44,933 bases of DNA from Cyclobacteriaceae bacterium (GTDB taxonomy: Bacteria; Bacteroidota; Bacteroidia; Cytophagales; Cyclobacteriaceae): the NCBI GenBank assembly GCA_029858965.1, contig JAOUDZ010000031.1, positions 1 through 44,933 on the forward strand. Direction: 5' to 3'. Every line of letters begins with the position of its first letter. Position 1 is the stretch's first letter. A program made the position numbers and the translations under genes. Below, in pieces: positions 17,441-26,187 of the stretch. Under the pieces are notes generated by a model that searched no databases, was not told the DNA's origin, and saw nothing but the letters and a program-made list of their open reading frames with translations.

Positions 17441-18259
17441 TTATTCATGAAACACGAAGACAGGATATGATAATACAGCGCTTAAGTCTTTGAAAACACT
17501 TTTATGGAAAAGTTTTCCGAGAAAACTTCTATGGACTGAACATATTGCCAATGCATCCGGCTGATTATTTTGTATGTAACCGTTGATGCTTTTTGCGATA
17601 GTGGCGGATCGTATGGTGTCGAACCGGAGGGTTATTTTTTCACCGTATGTATTTGTCAGAATTTCCTGTAGCTCCTGAAGTTCAATGTCCATATGCTCAC
17701 TTTTCGCTTCTTCCAGGACTTCCAGTACAGTCAATCGGGCATTCAAGGCATTAACAAATGGTATCAGTTGTGTTATTGGAAGTTTTCTTTCGCGCAGATA
17801 GTCAAATGCAAAAACCATTTCTTTTATCTCACTGTAGATGCAATCAGAAGGTATGACAAGGGCCGGAACATTTGATTCTACAACAGCCTTATAGGTATGG
17901 CTTCCTAAGAAAAATTGAATGAAATCATCAGCACCATTAGATCCCATAACCAGGAGGTCATACCCGCTGGCTTTGAATGCGATTGTTTTTGACAGGGAGG
18001 CAGTGGTGGATATTACTTCAGCGTAACAAGAAATCTTAAACGTACGACTGATCTCAAAGCTTTGTTCATCAAGAAGTTTTTCGTAAGCCTTGACTTTTGA
18101 TGACTTTGTCCCAATAATTTCTAATGGCAGATTTTCAAATGACGATTGTACATTAAATAGTGTTAATTGAGCGCCCATGCTATGTGCCAGTTTTGCGGCG
18201 TACGCAATAGCGTTTTGAGCGCTATCTGAAAAATCTGTAGGGCAAAGAATTTTTTTCAT
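17441..18259 (-). CDS. Universal stress protein, two tandem UspA domains
   Basis: The 272-residue cytoplasmic protein has a first UspA domain starting MKKILCPTDFSDSAQNAIAY. It ends in the nucleotide-loop pattern VMGSNGADDFIQFFLGSHTY followed by VPALVIP. The second, more divergent half spans about residues 145-272. UspA proteins bind ATP or act as stress-survival regulators; the first domain keeps the G-x2-G-x9-GS type motif, while the second is degenerate. It lies 20 bases downstream of mlaD on the same strand, so it may be read through from the mla operon. It is convergent with ctlX. Confidence 0.9.
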   Translation of the reverse strand: MKKILCPTDFSDSAQNAIAYAAKLAHSMGAQLTLFNVQSSFENLPLEIIGTKSSKVKAYEKLLDEQSFEISRTFKISCYAEVISTTASLSKTIAFKASGYDLLVMGSNGADDFIQFFLGSHTYKAVVESNVPALVIPSDCIYSEIKEMVFAFDYLRERKLPITQLIPFVNALNARLTVLEVLEEAKSEHMDIELQELQEILTNTYGEKITLRFDTIRSATIAKSINGYIQNNQPDALAICSVHRSFLGKLFHKSVFKDLSAVLSYPVFVFHE

Positions 18260-18279
18260 GTGATGGCGATTTACCCGTG

Positions 18280-19269
18280 TTAATTATCCTTTGCAGCGTT
18301 GGCTGCCTTTTTCTCTTCTTTTTCCAACTTCTTAAAATATCCTCTGAAAAGGAAATTTGATCTCATCGCTTCCATATTTTCATTAAAGCGCCCAGTTCCT
18401 TCTTCGACGTTCTGTCCACTTCGAAGCAACGTATTTCGCAACGTCGTGTCCGACAGCAGCAGGCCAGCCGTTCCTTCGCCCTCTTTCAATTTAGCGATAA
18501 CTGACTCCAGATTTTCCATCATCAGTGAGGTTCTGTCGCTTGCTTCTTGAATTCTATTTAATGAGTATGAAAGTTTTTCTGACAGTGTTGTGTCGGTAAA
18601 GATCGTTCCTGCAAGTCCACTTCCGCTATTGAAGCGATTGATCATCAGATTTGTGGTGTATGTAAGATCGGCCAGATTGGATCCTGCGCGCCTGAAATCT
18701 TTTACGCCATTTCGAAGATCATAGGTAATAACGGTATCCGACAAGAGGTTCCACAGGCTGCTGCTGGTGTTGAGTTTTACCGTCACTTCCCGGAGATTAT
18801 GGCTAATCCTTTCCAGGTTTTCGTTCGTTGTGCTCAGGGTACGCAGCATTTCATCGGTTTCAATGGGTTTTAAAGATTGTATTACCGATCCTTCTTCAAC
18901 GGTCGGAGATTTGCCAGGCACTGAATTAATATTCACGAGCTTATTGCCCATAAGTCCGTCTGTTCCAACCGATGCCATAGCATTTTGTTTGATGTACGGC
19001 TTCATAGCATTGTCAATAGTCAGTGTGACATAAATCGAACTGTCGTTTAGCAGTGTAATACTTTTGACCGTACCAACGTCAATCCCTTTGAAGCGCACGT
19101 TATTTCCGGCTACCAATCCATTTACATTACTAAGTACAGCCTTCATCGTAAATGTGGAGCCAAACAAATTCCGATTCTTACCAATCATGTACAACGTTAC
19201 AATCAGGAAAAGAACTCCAGCCAGTACAAAGAGCCCCAGTTTGGTATTATCAATTGTCTTTGTTTTCAT
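18280..19269 (-). CDS. mlaD: MlaD-like MCE-domain lipid transport protein
   Basis: A 329-residue protein with one N-terminal membrane segment (LGLFVLAGVLFLIVTLYMI). The MCE domain follows at about residues 38-115 (GLVAGNNVRFKGIDVGTVKSI, ASVGTDGLMGNKLVNI), then a long helical tail. MCE proteins form hexameric periplasmic rings that pass phospholipids between membranes. It is the third gene of an E-F-D cassette, 3 bases from the ATPase gene. The extended helical C-terminus is longer than in E. coli MlaD and may form a needle-like extension, as seen in other MCE proteins. Confidence 0.92.
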   Translation of the reverse strand: MKTKTIDNTKLGLFVLAGVLFLIVTLYMIGKNRNLFGSTFTMKAVLSNVNGLVAGNNVRFKGIDVGTVKSITLLNDSSIYVTLTIDNAMKPYIKQNAMASVGTDGLMGNKLVNINSVPGKSPTVEEGSVIQSLKPIETDEMLRTLSTTNENLERISHNLREVTVKLNTSSSLWNLLSDTVITYDLRNGVKDFRRAGSNLADLTYTTNLMINRFNSGSGLAGTIFTDTTLSEKLSYSLNRIQEASDRTSLMMENLESVIAKLKEGEGTAGLLLSDTTLRNTLLRSGQNVEEGTGRFNENMEAMRSNFLFRGYFKKLEKEEKKAANAAKDN

Positions 19270-19272
19270 AAG

Positions 19273-20007
19273 CTATTCAAAAAATTCCTGAATTTTCGGG
19301 TCAGTTGAATTCAACAGTTCGCCGAATGTATTGTTTGCGTAGCATTTTCCATCAATCAACATAATTACACGGTTGGCCGTAAGCCGGATGCAATTCATGT
19401 CATGTGAAATAATCACAGATGAGGCACTGTATTTTTTCTGAACTTTAATGATCAGATTACTGATTTCCCTTGCAGTCACAGGATCGAGCCCGGTCGTTGG
19501 CTCATCATATAAGATAATCTTGGGCCGAAGTATTAGCGTTCTGGCAAGGGCGATTCTTTTTCGCATGCCGCCTGAAAGTTCTGCTGGCATCATGTCAATG
19601 GTATGGGAAAGTGCAACATCTTCAAGGGCCTCCATCACTGCTTGTTCAGCACCCTTTTTCCGTTGTTCTTTTCCCCAATGTCTACGCAAAGGGAATTCAA
19701 GATTTTCACGCACGGTCATAGAATCGTACAGGGCATTGCTCTGAAAAAGAAATCCGATGCGCGCACGCATCCTGTCGAGCAACTCCTGGTCTAAAGCGCT
19801 AATATCCTCACCAAATACTTTGATGCTCCCCTCGTCTACCTTCATTAGGTTGATGATGCATTTGATCAATACCGATTTTCCGGACCCTGATTTCCCTAAT
19901 ATGGCAAGGTTTTCCCCTGGATTTACATCCATAGAAAAGTCTCTCAGAACGTGGTTTTCTCCGAATGACTTATTGATCTCCCTTACTTCAATGATAGCGT
20001 CTGTCAT
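19273..20007 (-). CDS. mlaF: MlaF-like ABC transporter ATP-binding protein
   Basis: The ATPase of the MCE lipid transporter. Residue order is typical: Walker A (GKSGSGKS, near residue 40), Q-loop (LFQSNALYDSM), signature (LSGGMRKRIALAR), Walker B (IILYDEPTTGLDP) and switch His (SVIISHD). The start MTDAIIEV at 20005-20007 leaves a normal family N-terminus; an in-frame ATG two codons earlier (20011-20013) directly abuts the permease stop. It is encoded between permease and MCE protein. Confidence 0.95.
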   Translation of the reverse strand: MTDAIIEVREINKSFGENHVLRDFSMDVNPGENLAILGKSGSGKSVLIKCIINLMKVDEGSIKVFGEDISALDQELLDRMRARIGFLFQSNALYDSMTVRENLEFPLRRHWGKEQRKKGAEQAVMEALEDVALSHTIDMMPAELSGGMRKRIALARTLILRPKIILYDEPTTGLDPVTAREISNLIIKVQKKYSASSVIISHDMNCIRLTANRVIMLIDGKCYANNTFGELLNSTDPKIQEFFE

Positions 20008-20013
20008 GCACAA

Positions 20014-20787
20014 TCAGGTTAATCCTAATAAATCGGTTATCTGAACAGCAATCAGGTCAATAATAAAAACCAGCAGAGATGCCACAACTACTGCAGAGTT
20101 GGCTGATCTGCCCACACCCTCGGTTCCTTTCTGCGAAAAGTATCCCTTGTAGCATCCGATAATTCCAATGGCAAAACCGAAAAAGAAAGTTTTGACCAGA
20201 GAAGGTATTACATCTCCAAAGCTTAAAGAATCAAAGACCTGGGTCCAGAAAAGGTCCCAGCTTACAGCGCCTCTGATATTAACGCCCAAATAGGACCCAT
20301 ACAATGAGATCGCGTTGGATAGATTTGAAAGTACCGGCAACATAAATGTCGTCGCAAATACGCGTGTCACGACAAGGTATTTGAAGGGGTTGGTACCTGA
20401 AACTTCCATCGCATCTATTTGCTCGGTAACTTTCATAGAACCCAGTTCCGCACCCATTCCTGATCCTATTTTGCCCGCGCAGATAAGCGCAGTGATGACA
20501 GGTGATATCTCCCTGACAAGCGATACTGCCACCATTGATGGTAATAAGGATTCTGCGCCAAACTCAACAAGTGTAGGACGTGATTGAATGGTCAGCACCA
20601 GTCCCATAATAAATGCTGTAATGGTAACCAACGGTAATGATTTGTAACCTACCCAATAGCATTGCCTGAGAAATTCTTCAAATTCCTGTCGTGGCTTTGT
20701 CCACTCTTTGAACAAGCGTCCTGTAAAACGAGCGATATCACCAGTCTCATTCAGGAAATTGAAGGTGTTTTTAAATTGGGATCGCAC
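20014..20787 (-). CDS. mlaE: MlaE-like ABC transporter permease
   Basis: The 257-residue permease of the MCE lipid transporter carries the family motif GSMKVTEQIDAMEVSGTNP and the membrane segments expected for MlaE (for example LPLVTITAFIMGLVLTIQS and FFGFAIGIIGCYKGYFS). It is the first gene of the mlaE-F-D unit. A TGA-N6-TCA box lies 85 bases before the start. Whether the transport direction is import or export of phospholipid cannot be told from sequence. Confidence 0.94.
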   Translation of the reverse strand: MRSQFKNTFNFLNETGDIARFTGRLFKEWTKPRQEFEEFLRQCYWVGYKSLPLVTITAFIMGLVLTIQSRPTLVEFGAESLLPSMVAVSLVREISPVITALICAGKIGSGMGAELGSMKVTEQIDAMEVSGTNPFKYLVVTRVFATTFMLPVLSNLSNAISLYGSYLGVNIRGAVSWDLFWTQVFDSLSFGDVIPSLVKTFFFGFAIGIIGCYKGYFSQKGTEGVGRSANSAVVVASLLVFIIDLIAVQITDLLGLT

Positions 20788-20872
20788 AATTTTACAGGTC
20801 GGGGTTTAACGATCTATTTCAAAGTTGTGTTTTGTCTTGAAATAAACGGGTGATTCGAATCAACTCATCCGC

Positions 20873-20884
20873 TGATAATTGTCA
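20873..20884 (-). promoter_or_regulatory. FNR/CRP-like box before the mla operon
   Basis: TGATaattGTCA has TGA-N6-TCA symmetry, with the fourth position imperfect. It lies 85 bases upstream of mlaE and just past the stop of the flavodoxin-like gene. This is one of the weaker members of the set. Confidence 0.35.
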
Positions 20885-20886
20885 TG

Positions 20887-21483
20887 TTAATTGATCTTTC
20901 GGTACTCATAGACTAAGGATTCAGACCAATTTCTGACCATCGAAAGTGCTACCCGCACGTTTGATTCATTCATGCGAGCCTCATCATTGGGCCGCATGAG
21001 CCAGAATGTGCCGGATCCCAGGATTGTTCCATCTTTGCTTGAAATTAGATGTTCCAGCTTCTTTTTGGAACTTGCCGTTGAGCCAGCACCCAGTGTAATC
21101 GCCATTACCGGTTTGCCATGTAAGGATTTTTGACCCTTGATGAAATCTTGTATGGCCCAATCGGGACTCCAGTTATAGGTATTTGCACAGAATACCAAAA
21201 CGTCGAATGTCTTCAGGTCATGTTCACCTGCAGCCGCCACGGAAACTACTTTTACTTTCATGCCATTTTCCGTAAAAACTTCTGCAACAGAAAGGCATAC
21301 CTGTTCATCGAAATTGTAAAATGGATCGGGATCGTAAACGATTAGGGCCTGGCCGTAAATATTTGAGTCGCCGAAGTCCCAACCTTTCATTGGTCCTTTT
21401 TTTTCAACAATCCAAGTTAAGATTCCCCAACCGCAACACACCACCAGGAGTGTGTACATAACTATCCTCAGCGTCTTCTTCAT
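20887..21483 (-). CDS. Membrane-anchored flavodoxin-like protein
   Basis: A 198-residue protein with one N-terminal membrane helix (IVMYTLLVVCCGWGILTWIV). The soluble domain looks like a flavodoxin fold: QALIVYDPDPFYNF at the first strand, KTFDVLVFCANTYNWSPDWA at the 50s-loop region and GKPVMAITLGAGSTASSKKK later. It may bind FMN, but the phosphate-binding loop (normally T/S-x-T-G-x-T) is replaced by DPDPFYNFDE, so cofactor binding is uncertain. It follows the LOG-family gene on the same strand after 232 bases, with its own FNR-like box between them. Function unknown. Confidence 0.7.
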   Translation of the reverse strand: MKKTLRIVMYTLLVVCCGWGILTWIVEKKGPMKGWDFGDSNIYGQALIVYDPDPFYNFDEQVCLSVAEVFTENGMKVKVVSVAAAGEHDLKTFDVLVFCANTYNWSPDWAIQDFIKGQKSLHGKPVMAITLGAGSTASSKKKLEHLISSKDGTILGSGTFWLMRPNDEARMNESNVRVALSMVRNWSESLVYEYRKIN

Positions 21484-21602
21484 TCTGCTTTAGCATAATT
21501 AAAAACCCAAGTACGAGCCGGTTGAATAAAATTGGCCTTGTAGTATTACGAAGATCCTTAGCAAACTTGGTAGTTTGTATGACAGGTATTGGAAATAATG
21601 GA

Positions 21603-21614
21603 TGATTTTTATCA
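21603..21614 (-). promoter_or_regulatory. FNR/CRP-like box before flavodoxin-like gene
   Basis: TGATttttATCA is a perfect TGAT-N4-ATCA inverted repeat, matching the FNR core, 119 bases upstream of the start at 21483. Flanking AT-rich bases extend it into a weak hairpin, so a terminator role for the LOG gene upstream is an alternative. Confidence 0.5.
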
Positions 21615-21715
21615 TTATTTCTTGTGCCCATAAGTGCATTGTTATCAGCATGATCCTTAACGACAGCGCTTCAGAAAAAAAACCGGACTTTGGTGGATTT
21701 GTACCCTGGTTGGAT

Positions 21716-22441
21716 TCAAGGGCGTTCAAAGAGCCATCCGATGGGCGAGGGTTTACGTACAGCAGTCAACCCGTATCGGTTGATACTTTTGTGTTTTATG
21801 AATTCCACCGCCTCATCAATGGAGTCGGTAACAAGAATGAGATTCAGGTCCTCAGGTGAAATAGTGTGCTCACGTTTCATCCATTCGATATGCTCGAGCA
21901 ATTCATGATGATAGGCTTTGCCAAAAATAATGATCGGGAACTGATTGATTTTCCTGGTCTGTGTCAGCGTGAGCGCTTCAAAAAACTCATCGAGGGTACC
22001 AAAGCCTCCGGGTAAAACAATGAAAGCAAATGAATATTTGATAAGTAAAGTCTTGCGCACAAAAAAATATCTAATTTTTACCCATTTGTCAAGATACAGG
22101 TTAGTCTTCTGTTCCATCGGTAGTACTATAGTGCATCCGACTGATCGACCGTTCACGTCTTTGGCTCCCCGATTAGCCGCTTCCATGAGCCCCTGACCAC
22201 CACCTGTCATGATTGTAAATCCGAGTTTTGCAATTTCAGCGGCCGCCTTTCTCGTTTTATCATAATACACGTGATCCTCGTCAAATCTTGCTGAGCCAAA
22301 AAACGTAACGCAAGGACCAACGAAGTGCAATGCCCTGAAACCGCGTATGAATTCAATCATTACTTTAACTGTGAATTTGAATTCTTCCCATCGTGATTGT
22401 GGACCACGCAAAAAACTAATTTCAGATTTTACTTCAGGCAT
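21716..22441 (-). CDS. LOG-family (TIGR00730-type) Rossmann-fold protein
   Basis: This 241-residue protein shows the LOG signature: GSARFDEDHVYYD, ILTMTGGGQG-type loop (FTIMTGGGQGLMEAANRGA) and the diagnostic PGGFGTLDEFFE. LOG proteins are cytokinin riboside-5'-monophosphate phosphoribohydrolases or related nucleotide-5'-monophosphate glycosidases; many were formerly called lysine decarboxylases. The Arg and Glu of the catalytic region are present. Cytoplasmic, with no obvious functional link to its neighbours. Confidence 0.9.
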   Translation of the reverse strand: MPEVKSEISFLRGPQSRWEEFKFTVKVMIEFIRGFRALHFVGPCVTFFGSARFDEDHVYYDKTRKAAAEIAKLGFTIMTGGGQGLMEAANRGAKDVNGRSVGCTIVLPMEQKTNLYLDKWVKIRYFFVRKTLLIKYSFAFIVLPGGFGTLDEFFEALTLTQTRKINQFPIIIFGKAYHHELLEHIEWMKREHTISPEDLNLILVTDSIDEAVEFIKHKSINRYGLTAVRKPSPIGWLFERP

Positions 22442-22537
22442 GTTGATGCGCTTAAGCGACGAACAGCTTCATTCGAGTCAGTTTTCTTGATCTAATATCG
22501 CTGGAAATGCACCCGGCGTTTAACGTGTATACACTTC

Positions 22538-23002
22538 TCAGAATAGTTCTTCTATGGTATAAACAACTTTATTGTAGCCAAATGTATCTCCTTTGCTTTT
22601 GCCTTCCATAGCTTTAAATAGCGGGCTATGGGTAGACAAACCCAAATAGGTCTTTCCTTCAACCTCAAATTGTTCAATGCTTGAAGACACGAAAAATGTT
22701 TCCTTATCGGTTACCACTACAGCGCCCAGTTCAGCCTGGTCTGCGACAGCTTTATTTTCAAAATTCAGGTTTTGCAGTAGTTCCATCTCTGTAACTGCAA
22801 ACTGGCGTTGGTTAATTAATGCCAGCGCTTCGGCATCCATCCTCATTTTTTGTGCGATCTGCCCGCCGTCCAGTTCCTCGTCGTTGGCATTTTTCATACT
22901 TTCCTTCAAATCATTCAGTCGCACATTGAAATCATCAATTACGGATTGATGCTTTCTGATACATTCCTCAAGAAGTTTCCTTTTAAGTTCGGCTTTTTGC
23001 AT
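22538..23002 (-). CDS. GreA/GreB-family elongation factor-like protein
   Basis: From the ATG at 23000-23002 the protein has 154 residues: a predicted N-terminal coiled coil (MQKAELKRKLLEECIRKHQS to about residue 80) and a C-terminal FKBP-like domain (GAVVVTDKETFFVSSS, STHSPLFKAMEGKSKGDTF). This is the layout of GreA/GreB-type factors, which insert a coiled coil into the RNA polymerase secondary channel. Bacteroidota carry a divergent form often annotated vaguely. The acidic tip (NDEELDGGQ) could serve the catalytic role, but this is inference. An upstream ATG (23090-23092) would add a hydrophobic, unrelated stretch. It diverges from PEP synthase across a shared FNR-like box. Confidence 0.82.
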   Translation of the reverse strand: MQKAELKRKLLEECIRKHQSVIDDFNVRLNDLKESMKNANDEELDGGQIAQKMRMDAEALALINQRQFAVTEMELLQNLNFENKAVADQAELGAVVVTDKETFFVSSSIEQFEVEGKTYLGLSTHSPLFKAMEGKSKGDTFGYNKVVYTIEELF

Positions 23003-23095
23003 ATCGATATAAGTTTCGTCTTGAACAGTGTTACCGGGAGAGAAGTAGGCTGCCTTATTAACAATGCAAAGTATATGAAAAAAGGAGATCAAAAA

Positions 23096-23107
23096 TGATA
23101 ATAATCA
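23096..23107. promoter_or_regulatory. FNR/CRP-like box between the GreA-like gene and PEP synthase
   Basis: TGATaataATCA is a perfect inverted repeat, 81 bases before the PEP synthase start and 93 bases before the GreA-like start. It could act on either divergent promoter. Confidence 0.55.
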
Positions 23108-23188
23108 TCTAATATTCTGATGGTGCTCATAAGGACTCTATTCATTCAACTGTAGATTTGTTATACCGCATAATAGCGTGCAATTACC

Positions 23189-25579
23189 GTGAAATCCTTT
23201 ATTATTTCATTCGATAAACTATCCATTGAGGATATTTCCAGTGTAGGTGGAAAGAACGCTTCATTGGGTGAGATGATCGGTAATTTGTCTCCGTTGGGAA
23301 TCAACATTCCGGATGGATTCGCGATAACGGTGCAGGCGTACTATGATTTTCTGGCTTTCAACACACTATCTCCGCAACTCCAGGTTTCTCTTGATCGGAT
23401 AAATCGCAAAAACCTTGATAATCTTTCTGAAGTTGCTGCTTCCTGCCGCGATTTGATCATGGGTGGTATTTTTCCCGAACAGATCATGAAGGAAATTGAA
23501 GAGGGTTATACGCAACTGATGGTCAAACACGGGTTGGGTTTATCGGTAGCTGTGCGCAGCAGTGCAACGGCGGAAGATTCTCCCACAGCGAGTTTTGCAG
23601 GACAACATGATTCATATTTGAATGTTCATGGAGCAGAAAGAGTTCTGGAAGCTGTTAAAAGGTGTTATGCTTCATTGTTCAACGATAGGGCCATCAAGTA
23701 CCGAATGGATAACGGATTCAGCGATATGCAGGTGGGGCAATCGGTGGGTATTCAGCTTATGGTACGATCTGATAAAGGAAGTGCCGGCGTAGCATTCACG
23801 ATCGATCCGGAAACTGGAAATGAAAATATTATATATATCACTGGTGCCTGGGGCCTTGGGGAAAGCGTGGTACAAGGCGCAGTCAATACCGATGAATTTT
23901 ACCTCTTCAAACCGGCTGCAAAACAGAATAAAGGCGCAATTGTCTATCGCCTATTGGGCGATAAGCAACGGATGTTGATATACAGCGATGCAGCATCCAA
24001 TACAGCATGGTTGGAGACTCCTGCGTCAATGCGCGATCAGTACATTCTAAGTGATGCGGAAATAACGATGCTGGGCAGCTGGTGTGCAACAATTGAATCC
24101 CACTATAAACTTCCGATGGATATAGAGTGGGCAAAAGACGGCGAGACCGGGAAAATTTTTATTGTCCAGGCACGCGCGGAAACAGTACATGCACAGCATA
24201 AAAAGCTCTCATTGAAGGAGTACAAGCTCAACACAAAACTAGTGCCTTTGTTAAGCGGAAAGGCCGTAGGAAGGTCTATTGTAAGTGGGAAAGTTACCAT
24301 TGTGAAATCCCTTGCAGATGGGCCAAAGGTTCAGCCAGGCGATATTATTGTGGCAGACATAACCAATCCCGACTGGAATGCGCTGTTGCGAAAAGCGATC
24401 TGTATTGTTACCAATAAGGGTGGGCGTACCAGTCATGCATCTATCGTGGCGCGCGAGCTTGGCATAACTGCTGTAGTAGGTACGTTAAATGCTACTGAAA
24501 AACTTACAGATGGCCAGATGATCACAGTATCATGTGCTGATGGTGATCAGGGCTTTATTTTCGACGGTAAGCTTCAATGGGAAGAAAAGGAAATACAACT
24601 CGAGTCCATTGCCAACACAAACGTAAGGCCAATGTTTATTCTGGCTGATCCGCTGAAGGCGCTCTTATATGCAACCTATCCAAATCAAGGTGTTGGTTTA
24701 CTGAGGATGGAGTTTGCGATCAACAATAGTGTTCAGGTTCACCCGATGGCGCTCGTAAGATATGAGCAATTACATGCTGGTGCAGAGAAGAAACAAATTG
24801 AAGCATTAACAAGACACTATAACGATAAAAAGCAGTTTTTTGTTGAGAAGCTGGCAGAGTCTATAGCGCTGGTGGCGGCCGCTTTTTATCCAAAGGAAGT
24901 GATTGTTAGAATGAGCGATTTCAAAACCAATGAGTACGCCAAACTCCTGGGGGGAAAAATGTTTGAGCCTGATGAGGAAAACCCAATGCTGGGATTCCGA
25001 GGAGCAAGTCGATACTATAATGAAAGATATCGTGAAGGTTTTGGACTCGAATGCCAGGCGATCAAAAGGGTGCGGGAGACAATGGGCCTGGGGAATGTGA
25101 AGGTGATGATTCCATTTTGCCGTACGATTGAAGAGGCCCTGAAAGTACAGGATGTTATGAAAGCATATGGCTTGGAGAGAGGAAAAATGGGGCTTGAGCT
25201 GTATGTTATGGCAGAAATTCCAAGCAATATCTTGCTGGCCGAAGAATTCGCAGAATTATTTGATGGGTTCTCGATCGGCTCTAATGACCTTACACAACTT
25301 ACCCTCGGACTGGATCGTGATTCTGCCATTATCAGTGATCTCTTTAATGAGAACGATGAGGCTGTTAAGAAACAGATTCATCATTTGATCGAGAGCGCAC
25401 ATAAACAGGGTGTAAAGGTTGGTTTATGCGGGCAGGCCCCAAGTGATTATCCGGAATTTACTGCTTTCCTTGTTCAATGCGGGATAGATTCCATTTCATT
25501 CAATACGGATGCATTGGTCCAGGGCATCGCAAATATTGCGGCGGCAGAAGAAATGTTGCAGGAGACGGTTAATAATTAG
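23189..25579 (+). CDS. ppsA: Phosphoenolpyruvate synthase
   Basis: At 796 residues it has the full three-domain layout. The N-terminal ATP-grasp domain has VGGKNASLGEMIG and VAVRSSATAEDSPTASFAGQ. The swivelling phosphohistidine domain has GGRTSHASIVARELG, with His416. The C-terminal PEP/pyruvate barrel has GFSIGSNDLTQLTLGLDRDS and VGLCGQAPSDYPEF, with Cys747. It converts pyruvate and ATP to PEP, AMP and phosphate for gluconeogenesis. The start is GTG; the family's N-terminus begins right there. The next gene follows 24 bases later. In low-oxygen or stress regulons PEP synthase is often co-controlled with UspA genes, which fits the box upstream. Confidence 0.96.
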   Translation: MKSFIISFDKLSIEDISSVGGKNASLGEMIGNLSPLGINIPDGFAITVQAYYDFLAFNTLSPQLQVSLDRINRKNLDNLSEVAASCRDLIMGGIFPEQIMKEIEEGYTQLMVKHGLGLSVAVRSSATAEDSPTASFAGQHDSYLNVHGAERVLEAVKRCYASLFNDRAIKYRMDNGFSDMQVGQSVGIQLMVRSDKGSAGVAFTIDPETGNENIIYITGAWGLGESVVQGAVNTDEFYLFKPAAKQNKGAIVYRLLGDKQRMLIYSDAASNTAWLETPASMRDQYILSDAEITMLGSWCATIESHYKLPMDIEWAKDGETGKIFIVQARAETVHAQHKKLSLKEYKLNTKLVPLLSGKAVGRSIVSGKVTIVKSLADGPKVQPGDIIVADITNPDWNALLRKAICIVTNKGGRTSHASIVARELGITAVVGTLNATEKLTDGQMITVSCADGDQGFIFDGKLQWEEKEIQLESIANTNVRPMFILADPLKALLYATYPNQGVGLLRMEFAINNSVQVHPMALVRYEQLHAGAEKKQIEALTRHYNDKKQFFVEKLAESIALVAAAFYPKEVIVRMSDFKTNEYAKLLGGKMFEPDEENPMLGFRGASRYYNERYREGFGLECQAIKRVRETMGLGNVKVMIPFCRTIEEALKVQDVMKAYGLERGKMGLELYVMAEIPSNILLAEEFAELFDGFSIGSNDLTQLTLGLDRDSAIISDLFNENDEAVKKQIHHLIESAHKQGVKVGLCGQAPSDYPEFTAFLVQCGIDSISFNTDALVQGIANIAAAEEMLQETVNN

Positions 25580-25603
25580 GTAGCATTCAATAAAAGGGAG
25601 GCG

Positions 25604-26017
25604 ATGATGGACAGTTTTAAGCGTGAAATTTTTGAACAACTGGGAGGACTATTTTATGCTATTGCCAAAGATCAGCATGTGGCCCCGTTGGAATTTGGAC
25701 AGCTGAAAATGCTTCTACGCAATGATTGGTTGGAAGATCTGGACCAGGCAGCTACTGGTACCGTAACAGAAGCTTCTCACCTGATTGTGCTTGCGATGGA
25801 TACTTTTCAGACTGAGGGTGCGAGCGGTGAAGAAACGTTCAAAGCTTTCACAGAATTTTATTCAAAGTACCGGAAATACTTTCCTGAGGCGTTGAAAGAG
25901 AAAATAATGCGTGCCGCGCTGGCGATAACGGATATCTTTCCATCCGAGACCCGGCTAAAGAATAACCATATCATTAAACTAAGGCTCTTGTTTGAAAACT
26001 CCAGCCTTGTCGTCTGA
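25604..26017 (+). CDS. Conserved-looking small cytoplasmic protein of unknown function
   Basis: The 137-residue protein is largely alpha-helical and has no signal peptide or membrane segment. I do not recognise a family. Regions such as FKREIFEQLGGLFYAIAKDQ and FKAFTEFYSKYRKYFPEALK give it a weak resemblance to TerB-like helical domains; this is not an assignment. It starts 24 bases after ppsA and is preceded by a strong Shine-Dalgarno (GGGAGG at 25596-25601), unusual for Bacteroidota. It is presumably co-expressed with PEP synthase and might regulate or assist it. Confidence 0.75.
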   Translation: MMDSFKREIFEQLGGLFYAIAKDQHVAPLEFGQLKMLLRNDWLEDLDQAATGTVTEASHLIVLAMDTFQTEGASGEETFKAFTEFYSKYRKYFPEALKEKIMRAALAITDIFPSETRLKNNHIIKLRLLFENSSLVV

Positions 26018-26187
26018 AATGAATTTTGTGGTATTTTTATTCGGATGCGTTAAGTCATTTATTTATAGTGATCATGTTTACATAGTTTAGTTTTTGGTTT
26101 TGCATGTTTATACCCCTTATCCTTGTTTCTTGGTCACTGAAAAAACTGGTTACGCAATTATGATTTTCTACTGACGCCATCTAATGT

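Noticed and set aside
22525-22534. 10-base palindrome GTGTATACAC after the GreA-like gene
   Set aside because: A palindrome this short is expected by chance in a window of this size, and its position just past a stop codon gives no operator logic.
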